Source: Planctomycetaceae bacterium (lineage in GTDB: Bacteria; Planctomycetota; Planctomycetia; Pirellulales; UBA1268). Taken from it: a stretch of 7,095 bases of DNA. The translations under genes were made by a program, and so were the position numbers. The notes below the pieces were generated by a model. It had not been told where the DNA came from. It searched no databases and saw only the letters and a program-made list of their open reading frames with translations. Shown piece by piece: positions 6,721 through 7,095 of the stretch (the stretch's first letter is position 1; the number at the start of each line of letters is the position of its first letter). The DNA is taken from contig SXWC01000042.1 of NCBI GenBank assembly GCA_005789975.1, forward strand, positions 1 through 7,095, in the 5' to 3' direction.

Positions 6721-7095
6721 ATGGCCGCCAGCTCCGTCGCCGTCCCGCCGCTGCCCGCCGTGCCCGACGTCTACGGCCGCTTCGGCAGATTCGGCGGCCG
6801 CTACGTTCCCGAGACGCTCTCCGCGGCGCTCGACCAGTTGGAGCGGGCCTATGAAGAAGCCATCGCCGATCCGGCTTTTGCGGCTGAACTCGACGGGCTC
6901 CTGTCGGCCTTCGTGGGCCGGCCCACCCCCCTGCTCTTCGCCAAACGGCTCACGAAACTGGCCGGCGGCGCCCAGATCTGGCTGAAGCGCGAGGATCTGA
7001 GCCACACCGGTGCCCACAAGATCAACAACACGCTCGGCCAGGGGCTGCTGGCGATGCGGATGGGGAAGCGGCGGATCATCGCCGAGACCGGCGCC
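6721..7095 (+). CDS. trpB: Tryptophan synthase beta chain (N-terminal 125 aa, runs off the right edge)
   Basis: The beta subunit joins indole and serine to make tryptophan, using PLP, in the cytoplasmic TrpA2B2 complex. After a short variable start, [16 protein letters not shown] (18-33) is the TrpB N-terminal signature. GRPTPL (66-71), [17 protein letters not shown] (87-103) and IIAETGA (119-125) follow. K100 is the PLP-binding lysine (K87 in Salmonella). The HKINN form and overall spacing point to the ordinary TrpB1 type, not TrpB2. ATG 6721 follows AGGA (6709-6712) with 8-nt spacing. The frame is open to base 7095, about 30 percent of the usual 400 aa; the rest, and probably trpA, lies to the right. 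Confidence 0.95.
   Translation, partial: MAASSVAVPPLPAVPDVYGRFGRFGGRYVPETLSAALDQLERAYEEAIADPAFAAELDGLLSAFVGRPTPLLFAKRLTKLAGGAQIWLKREDLSHTGAHKINNTLGQGLLAMRMGKRRIIAETGA

Noticed and set aside
6652..7017. 121-aa minus-strand frame opposite trpB
   Set aside because: Antisense to an unmistakable TrpB N-terminus and without any domain.

Overview
The window is GC-rich bacterial chromosomal DNA with no rRNA, tRNA, CRISPR array, insertion sequence or phage gene that I can see. The protein set suggests a planctomycete, probably Pirellulales-like: a Tat-exported DUF3500 protein, a long MutM, a short ExeA-type ATPase beside a CpsD-like protein, and weak use of Shine-Dalgarno sequences. That placement is an inference from protein style, not from a marker gene.

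Layout, left to right. Positions 1-1534 (minus strand) hold the 5' part of metH, cobalamin-dependent methionine synthase. Its frame is broken by a TAG at 62-64, inside the conserved folate-domain segment MAFD-E-x-GQA; the same frame carries on as recognisable MetH to base 1. A 218-bp divergent intergenic region (1535-1752) separates metH from a plus-strand operon of three genes joined by ATGA stop/start overlaps: a 100-aa single-pass membrane protein, a 206-aa CpsD/ParA-like P-loop protein whose Walker A lysine is replaced by cysteine, and a 223-aa compact ExeA-type AAA ATPase with intact Walker motifs. A short convergent gap (3341-3388) contains a terminator-like hairpin.

Positions 3389-6603 hold three minus-strand genes transcribed as mutM, then the Tat-signal DUF3500 protein, then a ThiO-like FAD amine oxidase. 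The last two are 10 bp apart and look like one unit. MutM is divergent from trpB, which starts at 6721 and runs off the right edge. The leader between them has a good -10 candidate for trpB and two stem-loops, one of which includes the trpB Shine-Dalgarno.

Most of the window is housekeeping: methionine synthesis, oxidised-guanine repair, tryptophan synthesis and amine oxidation. The two points that most deserve follow-up are the nonsense codon in metH and the three-gene operon pairing a Walker-A-defective CpsD-like protein with an ExeA-like ATPase. I found no convincing evidence of a wholly new system.
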